DNA of 7,110 bases, taken from the NCBI GenBank assembly GCA_946615295.1, contig CAMOHL010000038.1, positions 1 through 7,110 on the forward strand. Direction: 5' to 3'. The translations under genes were made by a program, and so were the position numbers. Below are positions 1 through 5,595 of this stretch, one piece after another. The DNA comes from an uncultured Clostridia bacterium (lineage in GTDB: Bacteria > Bacillota > Clostridia > Christensenellales > UBA1242). Position 1 is the first letter of the stretch. Each line of letters begins with the position of its first letter. The notes below the pieces were generated by a model. It ran no database searches and had not been told where the DNA came from. It saw only the letters and a program-made list of their open reading frames with translations.

Positions 1-1
1 C

Positions 2-418
2 TATGACTATGAACCATACAAAGGCGATATTGTTAGAAGAAATATGGGCTCACTTGTAGCTTATGAGACAGGAAAAAGTGTTGTCTATGGACTTTTCAAT
101 GCACAGGAAAGAGGCGATTTGTTTATTGGTGCAAATGTTGAGGTTTATGGTGGAATGGTTGTTGGAAGAAACCCTAAGAATGAAGATTTGGTTGTTAATG
201 TTTGTAAAGAAAAGCATCTTTCAAACTGCCGTTCAAGTTCTAGTGATGAAGCTTTGAGATTAACACCACCTGTAAAGATGAGTTTGGAAGAAAGTATTGA
301 ATTTTTGGGAGACGATGAACTTTTGGAAGTTACTCCTGAAAGTTTGAGAATTAGAAAAACCATATTGGATAGAGAATTGAGAGCAAAAGCAAATTTTGCA
401 AAGAAACAACAAAAGTAA
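2..418 (+). CDS. typA: GTP-binding ribosome-associated protein TypA/BipA (C-terminal part, 5' truncated)
   Basis: This is the last 138 residues of TypA/BipA, a translational GTPase of the EF-G/LepA family. The family binds the 70S ribosome and helps 50S assembly and growth under stress or cold. The reading frame is already open at base 2 and the gene begins outside the window, so the GTPase domain is not visible. What is seen is the family-specific C-terminal domain: YDYEPYKGDI, then VYGLFNAQERG, the VGRNPKNEDLVVNV segment, the LSNCRSSSSDEALRLTPP loop, and the closing DELLEVTPESLRIRKTIL stretch, matching the conserved DDELVEVTP.SIRIRK of BipA. The protein ends in a short basic tail (KANFAKKQQK). 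No proper terminator follows the TAA stop. The next promoter begins 10 bases later, so some read-through into the downstream unit is likely. Identification is firm. Confidence 0.96.
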   Translation, partial: YDYEPYKGDIVRRNMGSLVAYETGKSVVYGLFNAQERGDLFIGANVEVYGGMVVGRNPKNEDLVVNVCKEKHLSNCRSSSSDEALRLTPPVKMSLEESIEFLGDDELLEVTPESLRIRKTILDRELRAKANFAKKQQK

Positions 419-427
419 TCAATTTTG

Positions 428-456
428 TTGAAAAATATTTTGATTTAATCTATAAT
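428..456 (+). promoter_or_regulatory. Near-consensus promoter for the small membrane protein-dnaB unit
   Basis: TTGAAA (428-433), a 17-nt spacer, and a perfect TATAAT (451-456). The start site would be near 463, leaving only about 12 nt before the ATG at 475, with the GGAGG site at 466-470 right behind it. The box lies in the gap between typA and the next gene, so it probably gives that pair independent transcription. Confidence 0.75.
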
Positions 457-474
457 AAAAAATATGGAGGTAAT

Positions 475-711
475 ATGACAAGAAAAAGTATTGCTGGATT
501 GTTTAAAAGATTCTTGATAACTTTTGTTTGCATGTTACCTATTTTTATTGTTGTGGGAATATTGCTACAAAACAAAGTTAGTGATGTTGTTATGACAATA
601 ATCTTTGTCGTTTTGGGTGGAGCAGGTGTTGCTCTTGAAGAACTGATACATTTCAAAAGAGTTGAAAAGAGAGAACAAATGAAAAGGGAGATAGAAAAAA
701 ATGGCAAGTAA
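475..711 (+). CDS. Small two-helix membrane protein of unknown function, upstream of dnaB
   Basis: A 78-residue protein I do not recognise. A basic start (RKSIAGLFKR) precedes a hydrophobic helix at about residues 13-31 and a second at about 38-58 that contains a GGAG turn. A highly charged, probably helical cytoplasmic tail follows (residues 59-78, rich in K, R and E). The pattern fits two membrane helices with both ends inside the cell. It resembles AtpI/AtpZ-like small proteins only in its general layout; no diagnostic residues support that name. The ATG at 475 has a good GGAGG four bases upstream. The gene overlaps the dnaB start by 11 bases in another frame, which suggests translational coupling, and both follow the promoter at 428-456. 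The link to dnaB could be functional or merely positional. Confidence 0.8.
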   Translation: MTRKSIAGLFKRFLITFVCMLPIFIVVGILLQNKVSDVVMTIIFVVLGGAGVALEELIHFKRVEKREQMKREIEKNGK

Positions 712-2173
712 TGTTGCAAGGAGAGAACCATATTCGATAGAGGCAGAACAATCCGTTTTGGGTTGTATTTTGATTAGCAATGTTGTTGCTAGTGAATTGT
801 GTTCAAGACTAAAAAAAGAAGATTTTTATAGCGGAGTTCACAAATCAATTTTTGAGTCAATGCAAAATTTGATAAACAAAAATCAACCAGTTGACTATGT
901 TACTCTTGTTAGTGAACTAGAAAAGGACAACAAACTAGATGCTATTGGTGGAATGAACTATATCACAACTCTAACAAATGCTGTTCCAACAGCTGCAAAC
1001 TATGAACACTATGCAGAAATTGTTTTGCAAAACAGCAAATTGAGAGATTTGTTGAATTTAGGTAATACTGTTGTTGCAAAATCTTATGACAATGAAGATC
1101 CAAAAGACATAGTAGAATATATAGAAAAATCATTGACTGATATTGCAACAAACAAAAAAAGTGGACTTATTCAAATTGGAGAGTCTGCAGATAAAGTCAT
1201 TTCAAAATTTGAAGATATTGCAAAAAACCCAAATGCAATCACTGGACTAAAAACCGGCTATCATGCTTTGGATAAAGCTCTTAATGGTGGATTGCAAAAG
1301 GGAGCACTTGTGCTTCTTGCTGCAAGACCTGGTGTAGGAAAAACAAGTTTAGCCATGAACATTGTTACAAATGCCGCATTGGACAGCAATGCAATTTGTG
1401 CAGTGTTTTCACTAGAAATGCCTACTGATCAACTAGCACAAAGAGCAATTTGCTCAGTTGCTTGTGTTGATATGAAAAAAGCACTAAATGCCGATATGAC
1501 AGCAGAAGATTGGACAGCACTTTGGGCAGCAAAAAAGAAAATTAAAGAAAGTGCTATTCATGTTGATGATAGTTCACTTATCACAACATCTCAAATAGTA
1601 AACGAATGTAGAAAACTTAAAAGAGAAAAAGGCCTTGACCTTGTTATGATTGACTATGTTCAACTTATGAGTTCAGGTTCAAATTCTCGAAATCAAGACA
1701 ATCGACAACTTCAAGTCAGTGAATTTACAAGAAACTTAAAAATAGCCGCAAAAGAACTTGATGTTCCAATTGTTCTTTTGAGTCAGCTTTCAAGAGCTGT
1801 TGAGCAAAGAACTGACCATAGACCTATGCTTTCGGACTTGAGAGAAAGTGGAGCAATCGAACAAGATGCCGATGTTGTTATGTTTATTTACAACCCAGAT
1901 ATATACACAGGTCCTGATGCAATAAAGCCAGGAATTGTTGAGCTTATTGTTGCAAAAAATAGAAGTGGTGAACTTGCAAATATAAAACTTAAATTTATGA
2001 AGGAATTCACAACTTTTGTGAATTTGACAGCAGATGCCGATGCAGGCAGTTTGGAAAAATCAATGCCACAATTTAGAAAAAGACCAACAAAAGAAGATTT
2101 GGAAGGTCAAGAAATACCTGACAAAATTGTTCCAATTGACGAAACCAATCTAACTGACGATATTTTTGACTAA
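701..2173 (+). CDS. dnaB: Replicative DNA helicase DnaB
   Basis: A 490-residue hexameric helicase that unwinds DNA 5'->3' ahead of the replisome and recruits primase (called DnaC in Bacillus). The N-terminal domain begins with the typical PYSIEAEQSVLGCIL (residues 10-24). A linker follows, then the RecA-type domain with Walker A GVGKT (211-215), the SLEM segment with its catalytic Glu239, Walker B IDYVQLM with Asp318, the QLSRAVEQR stretch, DLRESGAIEQDAD, and KNRSGE (419-424), which carries the arginine-finger region. That last motif is usually KQRNGPTG, so N->S and P->E changes are seen here. The tail beyond about residue 455 is acidic and somewhat longer than usual. The ATG at 701 has GGGAG ten bases upstream and lies inside the end of the preceding gene. 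No intein or frameshift is visible. A strong terminator follows. Confidence 0.97.
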   Translation: MASNVARREPYSIEAEQSVLGCILISNVVASELCSRLKKEDFYSGVHKSIFESMQNLINKNQPVDYVTLVSELEKDNKLDAIGGMNYITTLTNAVPTAANYEHYAEIVLQNSKLRDLLNLGNTVVAKSYDNEDPKDIVEYIEKSLTDIATNKKSGLIQIGESADKVISKFEDIAKNPNAITGLKTGYHALDKALNGGLQKGALVLLAARPGVGKTSLAMNIVTNAALDSNAICAVFSLEMPTDQLAQRAICSVACVDMKKALNADMTAEDWTALWAAKKKIKESAIHVDDSSLITTSQIVNECRKLKREKGLDLVMIDYVQLMSSGSNSRNQDNRQLQVSEFTRNLKIAAKELDVPIVLLSQLSRAVEQRTDHRPMLSDLRESGAIEQDADVVMFIYNPDIYTGPDAIKPGIVELIVAKNRSGELANIKLKFMKEFTTFVNLTADADAGSLEKSMPQFRKRPTKEDLEGQEIPDKIVPIDETNLTDDIFD

Positions 2174-2201
2174 AAAATTTGATTTAATTTATTATAGTAT
2201 A

Positions 2202-2230
2202 AAAAATACCCTTTTTGGGTATTTTTGTTT
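2202..2230 (+). terminator. Intrinsic terminator after dnaB
   Basis: A perfect 10-bp stem (2202-2211 with 2217-2226) has a TTTTT loop and a T-rich tail to 2230. It starts 28 bases after the dnaB stop. The 3' tail overlaps the -35 box of the next gene, so the two units are packed back to back. Confidence 0.9.
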
Positions 2231-2257
2231 GCATTATTGTTTAATATTTTGTATAAT
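2229..2257 (+). promoter_or_regulatory. Promoter of the 446-residue unknown gene
   Basis: TTGCAT (2229-2234), a 17-nt spacer and a perfect TATAAT (2252-2257). The -35 box is weak (three of six bases) but the -10 is ideal. It lies directly after the dnaB terminator and 21 bases before the ATG at 2279, so start site, ribosome site and ATG are in sensible order. Confidence 0.6.
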
Positions 2258-2278
2258 AAAATTAAGGTGGGGTATTGT

Positions 2279-3619
2279 ATGAACGAACAAGATAATGAAA
2301 GATATATTAGACGAGATACACAAGGTGGATTTTTGTATAATAAAAGTGATATAAATTATTACAAACAGGTTCAAAATCTTGATGTCATAAGAAATCTTTT
2401 GCTTGGAGATTTTAATGGCAAAGGAAATTATGTTTTAAGTAAAGGAATAATTGATGAACTAGTAAGTATGAAAAAAGTTTATCAATATTCTTTTGGTGCA
2501 ACAACATTTTGTCAAAGTATGAATGATGTTGGAGAATTTGGAAAACTTAATTTTGCCATAAAAATAAGAAACAATGCACAAAACGGAACGGTAACAGCAA
2601 CACTTCAACTTTTAGAAACAATAGATAGAGCAAATGGCTACTATCAAAACACAAATACTGTTTCAATTGAAAATTATACTGCAAACGAGTCAAACTCTTT
2701 TGTTGTTGATATGTTGAAATATTACAATGTTATATCAAAAAAAGAAGAAGGCTTTTTAAAGAGAGATCAAAAAGCAGAAGATGTTGATATGATTATATCA
2801 AGAAAAAGATTTGAAAATATGCTAAAAGCAGGTTCAAATGAAAAGATTGATTTAATCAATAAAGCATTGTATGAAAAAAGATTGAAACTTCTTGGTAAGT
2901 CAGCAATTGGTAAAACAATTTTGGAAGAATTGAATAAAGAAACATATAAAATCAACGGTTGGTTTGTAAAAGAAGGTGTGAGTGGATACTATTTGTATCT
3001 CAATCAAATTTTGGATAGTTTGTTTGAAAGACACAACTCAGAAATTTTGCAAGATGTTGCATTGACTGCTGGTTGGAGAAAAATCAATGATAATTTTGCA
3101 ACCGAATTGAATAATATTTTTGAATCATTAAGCAAAACAGTTCAAAAAACAGCAGAAGCATCAAACAATGCGGAACTCATAAATCAACTCAATCAAACAA
3201 AAGAAAACAAGAGCGAAGTTGCAAAGTCAAATAGCGAAGTTCAACAAAAGCAAGAGGAAAAGCCAAAAGTGGCACAACAAACACAAAAAGTTGAGCAAAA
3301 AACAGAACAAAAATCAGTTGAAAAAAACACAAAGCAACCAGCAAAGCAACCAAACAAAGTTGATGCTTTAAAAACAGAACAAAAACAACAACCAAACAAA
3401 GTTGATGAAGATTTGATGAAGGCATTCAACAATGTGAGTGAAGAAGAATCAAAAAAGATTGTCAACACTGCAAATAATAGTGAAAATTTTGATTTGATGG
3501 GTGATAATGAATCAAGTAAAATGATAAAAAATGTGAACAGTAATGACGATATCAAAACATCAGATCAAGAATCAAAAGAAATGGTTGACAAAGAAATAAA
3601 TATTGAAAATATGATGTAA
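2279..3619 (+). CDS. Protein of unknown function with long Q/K/E-rich tail
   Basis: A 446-residue hydrophilic protein with no signal peptide or membrane helix, presumably cytoplasmic. I do not recognise it. The ATG at 2279 is chosen because AAGGTGGGG (2264-2272) sits six bases upstream; an in-frame TTG at 2225 lies inside the dnaB terminator and before the promoter. Residues 1 to about 285 look folded, with mixed helices and strands and many aromatic residues. From about 290 to 375 the sequence is low-complexity, rich in Q, K, E and N, with QPNKVD twice (357-362 and 371-376). The last 65 residues carry a short motif three times, ES-x-x-[IM]-[VI], at 390, 411 and 431. The layout (folded head, disordered linker, short repeated motifs) suggests a protein that tethers or recruits partners, but that is inference. 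It has its own promoter and terminator. Confidence 0.88.
   Translation: MNEQDNERYIRRDTQGGFLYNKSDINYYKQVQNLDVIRNLLLGDFNGKGNYVLSKGIIDELVSMKKVYQYSFGATTFCQSMNDVGEFGKLNFAIKIRNNAQNGTVTATLQLLETIDRANGYYQNTNTVSIENYTANESNSFVVDMLKYYNVISKKEEGFLKRDQKAEDVDMIISRKRFENMLKAGSNEKIDLINKALYEKRLKLLGKSAIGKTILEELNKETYKINGWFVKEGVSGYYLYLNQILDSLFERHNSEILQDVALTAGWRKINDNFATELNNIFESLSKTVQKTAEASNNAELINQLNQTKENKSEVAKSNSEVQQKQEEKPKVAQQTQKVEQKTEQKSVEKNTKQPAKQPNKVDALKTEQKQQPNKVDEDLMKAFNNVSEEESKKIVNTANNSENFDLMGDNESSKMIKNVNSNDDIKTSDQESKEMVDKEINIENMM
3347..3407 (+). repeat. 19-bp direct repeat inside the coding tail
   Basis: An identical 19-base word occurs at 3347-3365 and 3389-3407, 42 bases (14 codons) apart and in the same frame. 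It encodes QPNKVD plus the first base of the next codon in both copies. Identity at every third codon position suggests a recent in-frame duplication in the low-complexity region, though the few codons involved make this only moderately strong. Confidence 0.85.
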
Positions 3620-3620
3620 T

Positions 3621-3654
3621 AAAACGGAAGAAGTTTTTTCTTCTGTTTTTTTTT
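3621..3654 (+). terminator. Intrinsic terminator after the 446-residue gene
   Basis: The arms 3621-3630 and 3640-3649 pair over 10 bp with one G-T wobble, around a 9-nt loop. A run of ten T (3645-3654) follows, overlapping the 3' arm. GTGC comes directly after the run (3655-3658). It starts two bases after the stop codon. Confidence 0.88.
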
Positions 3655-3769
3655 GTGCTATTTTTCAATAAAATATATGTGATATAAAATATAAATATAT
3701 GCAAATTGATTGAAAATATGATTGAAATTTCGAATTGTAAATTTTTTTAAAATATTGTGAAATTGCCTA

Positions 3770-3798
3770 TTGACAAATTGATATTTTTGTATTATACT
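3770..3798 (+). promoter_or_regulatory. Strong promoter of the 115-residue unknown gene
   Basis: A perfect TTGACA (3770-3775), a 17-nt spacer and TATACT (3793-3798). The start site would be near 3805, about 17 nt before the ATG at 3822, with a GGGG site (3811-3814) between. The rest of the 202-base gap from 3620 is AT-rich sequence in which I see nothing beyond the preceding terminator. Confidence 0.8.
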
Positions 3799-3821
3799 CA
3801 TTTTGAAAAAGGGGAAAAATT

Positions 3822-4169
3822 ATGGTTAAATTAAGCGCAGTTTACAATAGAATACACTCTTACTTGAAAGAAACCAAGGGTATAGAAAGCATGTTTAATC
3901 AAGTTCAAACTTTGGTATATATGTGCTTGGGTGGAGAAGGTATCATTTCAGATATGGAACTTTACGGAAAACTAAAAAAATGCTACAATCATCCACAATT
4001 CAAAAACTATAAAAAAGCAGTTGACAATTGCTTGGATTATGTTGAAAAAGCATACAAAGGTGAAAAAATATATTACAATTTTTCAAAAATACTTCCAACA
4101 GAAGTTGTTGTTAGAAATGCTAGATTGGATTTGCTTGGAAAACTTAATGTAGAGGAAGAAACATTTTAA
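3822..4169 (+). CDS. 115-residue protein of unknown function
   Basis: A small soluble protein I do not recognise. The sequence looks mostly helical and basic, with several Tyr and Lys residues (for example KLKKCYNHPQFKNYKKAV), three Cys spread through the chain at about residues 35, 54 and 69, and a short acidic end (EEETF). The Cys residues do not form a zinc-ribbon pattern, and no membrane segment or signal peptide is seen. The ATG at 3822 has AAAGGGG seven bases upstream. It is a clean single-gene unit with a near-consensus promoter and a perfect-stem terminator that starts at the stop codon itself, which argues for steady expression and against a chance reading frame. Base composition matches its neighbours. 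Function unknown. Confidence 0.82.
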   Translation: MVKLSAVYNRIHSYLKETKGIESMFNQVQTLVYMCLGGEGIISDMELYGKLKKCYNHPQFKNYKKAVDNCLDYVEKAYKGEKIYYNFSKILPTEVVVRNARLDLLGKLNVEEETF

Positions 4170-4193
4170 GTCTTGAATTTCAAGACTTTTTTT
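4168..4193 (+). terminator. Intrinsic terminator overlapping the stop codon
   Basis: A perfect 9-bp stem, 4168-4176 with 4180-4188, closes on a 3-nt ATT loop, with a seven-T run at 4187-4193. GTGC follows at once (4194-4197). The 5' arm begins in the TAA stop of the 115-residue gene. Confidence 0.9.
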
Positions 4194-4223
4194 GTGCATT
4201 TTTTTGATTGATTTTTTGCATTT

Positions 4224-4252
4224 TTGACTTCAAAAACATATATAGTTATAAT
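4224..4252 (+). promoter_or_regulatory. Upstream promoter (P1) of rpmG-secE-nusG
   Basis: TTGACT (4224-4229), a 17-nt spacer and a perfect TATAAT (4247-4252). The start site would be near 4259, giving a leader of about 115 nt before rpmG that includes the hairpin at 4321-4340. Confidence 0.7.
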
Positions 4253-4286
4253 AATATAATAATAATTTTATTTTTTAAAAATATTG

Positions 4287-4315
4287 TTGACTTTATGTAT
4301 ATTTTATGCTAGAAT
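4287..4315 (+). promoter_or_regulatory. Downstream promoter (P2) of rpmG-secE-nusG
   Basis: TTGACT (4287-4292), a 17-nt spacer and TAGAAT (4310-4315). Seven bases after the -10 box is 4321/4322, which is the first base or two of a hairpin. The P2 RNA would therefore start with that hairpin. Confidence 0.72.
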
Positions 4316-4320
4316 AAAAG

Positions 4321-4347
4321 AGCATCTTGAAAAGGATGCTATTTTTT
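4321..4347 (+). promoter_or_regulatory. Leader hairpin with GAAA tetraloop and U run (possible attenuator or 5' stabiliser)
   Basis: The arms 4321-4328 and 4333-4340 pair over 8 bp (one G-U) around a GAAA tetraloop (4329-4332), and are followed by A and six T (4342-4347). The form is that of an intrinsic terminator, but it sits at the expected RNA 5' end and not after a gene. It lies 27 bases before the rpmG ATG and does not cover the AGGAG site at 4361-4365. From the P2 start the RNA exit channel would barely be filled, so stabilisation of the 5' end is as likely as termination. RNA from P1 could be terminated here. Confidence 0.65.
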
Positions 4348-4374
4348 AGAGTATAAATTTAGGAGATTAACCAA

Positions 4375-4524
4375 ATGAGAGATAAAATTACACTTGAATG
4401 CACAGAATGCAAACAAAGAAATTATGACACAATGAAAAACAAAAAAAACACACCAGATAGAATTGAAAGAAAAAAATTCTGTCCATTCTGCAGAAAAACA
4501 ACTCTTCACAAGGAAGCAAAATAA
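4375..4524 (+). CDS. rpmG: 50S ribosomal protein L33
   Basis: A 49-residue protein, the normal length for bacterial L33, a small large-subunit protein near the E site. It begins MRDKITLECTEC and ends TTLHKEAK. Two CxxC pairs (Cys9/Cys12 and Cys36/Cys39) form the zinc ribbon, so this is the zinc-containing form; many Firmicutes also carry a Cys-less copy for zinc starvation, which cannot be seen here. AGGAG (4361-4365) sits nine bases before the ATG. It is the first gene of the rpmG-secE-nusG unit, a very common order in Firmicutes, served by two tandem promoters. Identification is firm. Confidence 0.96.
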   Translation: MRDKITLECTECKQRNYDTMKNKKNTPDRIERKKFCPFCRKTTLHKEAK

Positions 4525-4542
4525 TTTTGTTTAGGGGGCTTT

Positions 4543-4875
4543 ATGGCAAAAGCAAATAAAAATAAAAACAATGCCAATGTTCAAGCTGAAGATTTGAACA
4601 AAGATGAATTGGTAAACAATCAAGCAGAAAAGCAAGAAACAAAACAAGAAAACAAAAAAGCAAAAAAGACAAAAAAAGCCAAAAAAGGCGAACCAAAAGT
4701 CAACAAGGTTAAAGAAACTGTTTCTGAACTCAAAAAAGTTACTTGGCCAACAGCTGGACAAGTTGTTAAAAACACAGGACTTGTTCTTGGAATCGTTTTG
4801 CTCTTCACAATAGTTTTGTTTGGCATTGATTACGGTCTTAGCTGGATATACAAATTGATTACTAATACTTTATAA
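4543..4875 (+). CDS. secE: Preprotein translocase subunit SecE with extended basic N-terminus
   Basis: A 110-residue protein and essential clamp of the SecYEG channel in the cytoplasmic membrane. The core is residues 52-110: an amphipathic helix with the family signature ELKKVTWPT (62-70, containing the conserved Trp68-Pro69) and then one membrane helix at about 79-103. Many Firmicutes SecE proteins have only about 60 residues. Here a 50-residue hydrophilic leader rich in K, N, Q and E comes first, with a poly-lysine-like patch at 38-49. The leader is in frame and follows a strong AGGGGG site (4533-4538) four bases before the ATG. No good internal start with a ribosome site is seen, so the extension is probably real. 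Other bacteria also have N-terminal additions in SecE, of different sequence. The gene lies 18 bases after rpmG and 12 before nusG. Confidence 0.94.
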   Translation: MAKANKNKNNANVQAEDLNKDELVNNQAEKQETKQENKKAKKTKKAKKGEPKVNKVKETVSELKKVTWPTAGQVVKNTGLVLGIVLLFTIVLFGIDYGLSWIYKLITNTL

Positions 4876-4887
4876 TGGAGATTTTTT

Positions 4888-5439
4888 ATGACAATTGATG
4901 AAAAAACAAAAGTGATGGACGACAAACCAAAATGGTATGTTCTTCACACAATTTCTGGATATGAAAATGTTGCAAAACAAAATCTTGAAATGGTTGTTGA
5001 AAAAAATGGTCTTCAAGATAGAGTATTTGACATTATTTGTCCAGAAGAAGAAGTTATTGAAACAAAAGATAGTGGCAAGCAAGTTGTTGTAAAACAAAAA
5101 GTGCTTCCAACCTATTTGCTTGTTAGAATGATTTATGGCGATGATATTTGGCACACAATCACAAGAACTCGTGGCATCACTGGTTTTGTTGGTCCAAAGG
5201 GTAGACCACTTGAACTCACAGAACAAGAAATTATGCAAATGAGATTGGATGCTCCAAAAGTTGACGAGTCAATCAAACCAACTGATTCAGTTGAAATTTT
5301 GGGTGGACCTTTTGACAAGGTTACAGGTATTGTGCTAGAAATTGATTCTGTAAATTCAAAAGCAAAAGTCAATGTGGAAATGTTTGGAAGAACAACTCCA
5401 ATTGATGTTGATCTTGACCAAATCAGAAAAATTGGTTAA
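4888..5439 (+). CDS. nusG: Transcription termination/antitermination factor NusG
   Basis: A 183-residue, two-domain factor that binds RNA polymerase across its cleft and modulates pausing, Rho action and coupling to the ribosome. The NGN domain runs from KWYVLHTISGYE (residues 15-26) to about 115, and the KOW domain from VEILGGPFDKVTG (135-147) to the end with FGRTTPIDVDLDQI. An acidic linker lies between. GGAG (4877-4880) is seven bases before the ATG. By alignment from memory to Bacillus subtilis NusG, the Asn81-Thr82 pair that contacts the non-template strand at pauses corresponds to Arg93-Thr94 here, in the stretch TRTRGITGF, so the asparagine is replaced by arginine. Downstream comes a 156-base gap with its own signals before rplK. 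Identification is firm. Confidence 0.97.
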   Translation: MTIDEKTKVMDDKPKWYVLHTISGYENVAKQNLEMVVEKNGLQDRVFDIICPEEEVIETKDSGKQVVVKQKVLPTYLLVRMIYGDDIWHTITRTRGITGFVGPKGRPLELTEQEIMQMRLDAPKVDESIKPTDSVEILGGPFDKVTGIVLEIDSVNSKAKVNVEMFGRTTPIDVDLDQIRKIG

Positions 5440-5444
5440 TTCAC

Positions 5445-5466
5445 TTTGCAAACTCTGTTTTGCAAA
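5445..5466 (+). other. Hairpin of two TTTGCAAA palindromes after nusG
   Basis: TTTGCAAA occurs at 5445-5452 and 5459-5466, six bases apart. Each is self-complementary, so together they can form an 8-bp stem with a CTCTGT loop. It lies five bases after the nusG stop. There is no T run behind it, so it is not a standard terminator. It may be a weak terminator, a processing or stability element, or a protein-binding site. Confidence 0.55.
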
Positions 5467-5489
5467 ACTAATTATATTATATATATAGT
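5460..5489 (+). promoter_or_regulatory. Possible promoter for rplK-rplA
   Basis: TTGCAA (5460-5465) is followed after 18 nt by TATAGT (5484-5489), or after 16 nt by TATATA (5482-5487). The surroundings are almost pure A and T, so -10-like words are expected by chance. A separate promoter here would make sense because the L1-type leader follows, but support is weak. Confidence 0.35.
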
Positions 5490-5496
5490 ATATTAT

Positions 5497-5512
5497 ATAG
5501 ATATATATCTAT
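5497..5512. repeat. 16-bp AT palindrome before the rplK leader
   Basis: ATAGATATATATCTAT is a perfect 16-base palindrome. It could be a cruciform or an operator-like site, but in a tract this rich in alternating A and T it may be incidental. Confidence 0.5.
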
Positions 5513-5524
5513 TTAATATAAATC

Positions 5525-5565
5525 GTGGGAGAAGTGTAAATCTTTATGCACTTCAAATGAACCAC
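5525..5565 (+). promoter_or_regulatory. Ribosomal protein L1-binding leader (autoregulatory rRNA mimic) upstream of rplK
   Basis: GTGG (5525-5528) pairs with CCAC (5562-5565). Inside this is an asymmetric loop, GA (5529-5530) opposite AAATGAA (5555-5561), then a second stem GAAGTG (5531-5536) with CACTTC (5549-5554) and a 12-nt apical loop. This copies the L1 site of 23S rRNA, where GGUGGGAG on one side faces CUUGAAAUACCACC on the other. L1 is known to repress the L11-L1 operon by binding such a site in the mRNA. The fold ends 20 bases before the rplK ribosome site (5585-5590). The role is inferred from the fold. Confidence 0.75.
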
Positions 5566-5568
5566 AAC

Positions 5569-5584
5569 ACTCTTTTTTTAGAGT
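5569..5584 (+). other. Small hairpin next to the rplK ribosome site
   Basis: ACTCT (5569-5573) and AGAGT (5580-5584) form a 5-bp stem around TTTTTT. It abuts AGGAGG (5585-5590) and follows the L1-type fold. It may help present or hide the ribosome site, but it is short and could be incidental. Confidence 0.4.
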
Positions 5585-5595
5585 AGGAGGAAGAA

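Noticed and set aside
417..445. Terminator after typA
   Set aside because: AATCAA and TTGATT can pair but the stem is all AT with an uneven bulge and no T run, and it overlaps the promoter.
2166..2195. Promoter TTGACT ... TATTAT across the dnaB stop
   Set aside because: It would fire straight into the terminator at 2202-2230; the TATAAT at 2252-2257 serves the next gene better.
2225..2278. TTG start 18 codons upstream for the 446-residue gene
   Set aside because: It lies in the dnaB terminator and ahead of the promoter, with no ribosome site. The ATG at 2279 has AAGGTGGGG six bases upstream.
4170..4374. Riboswitch or T-box in the rpmG leader
   Set aside because: The leader from either promoter is short and AT-rich, with a single hairpin and no T-box or known aptamer motif.
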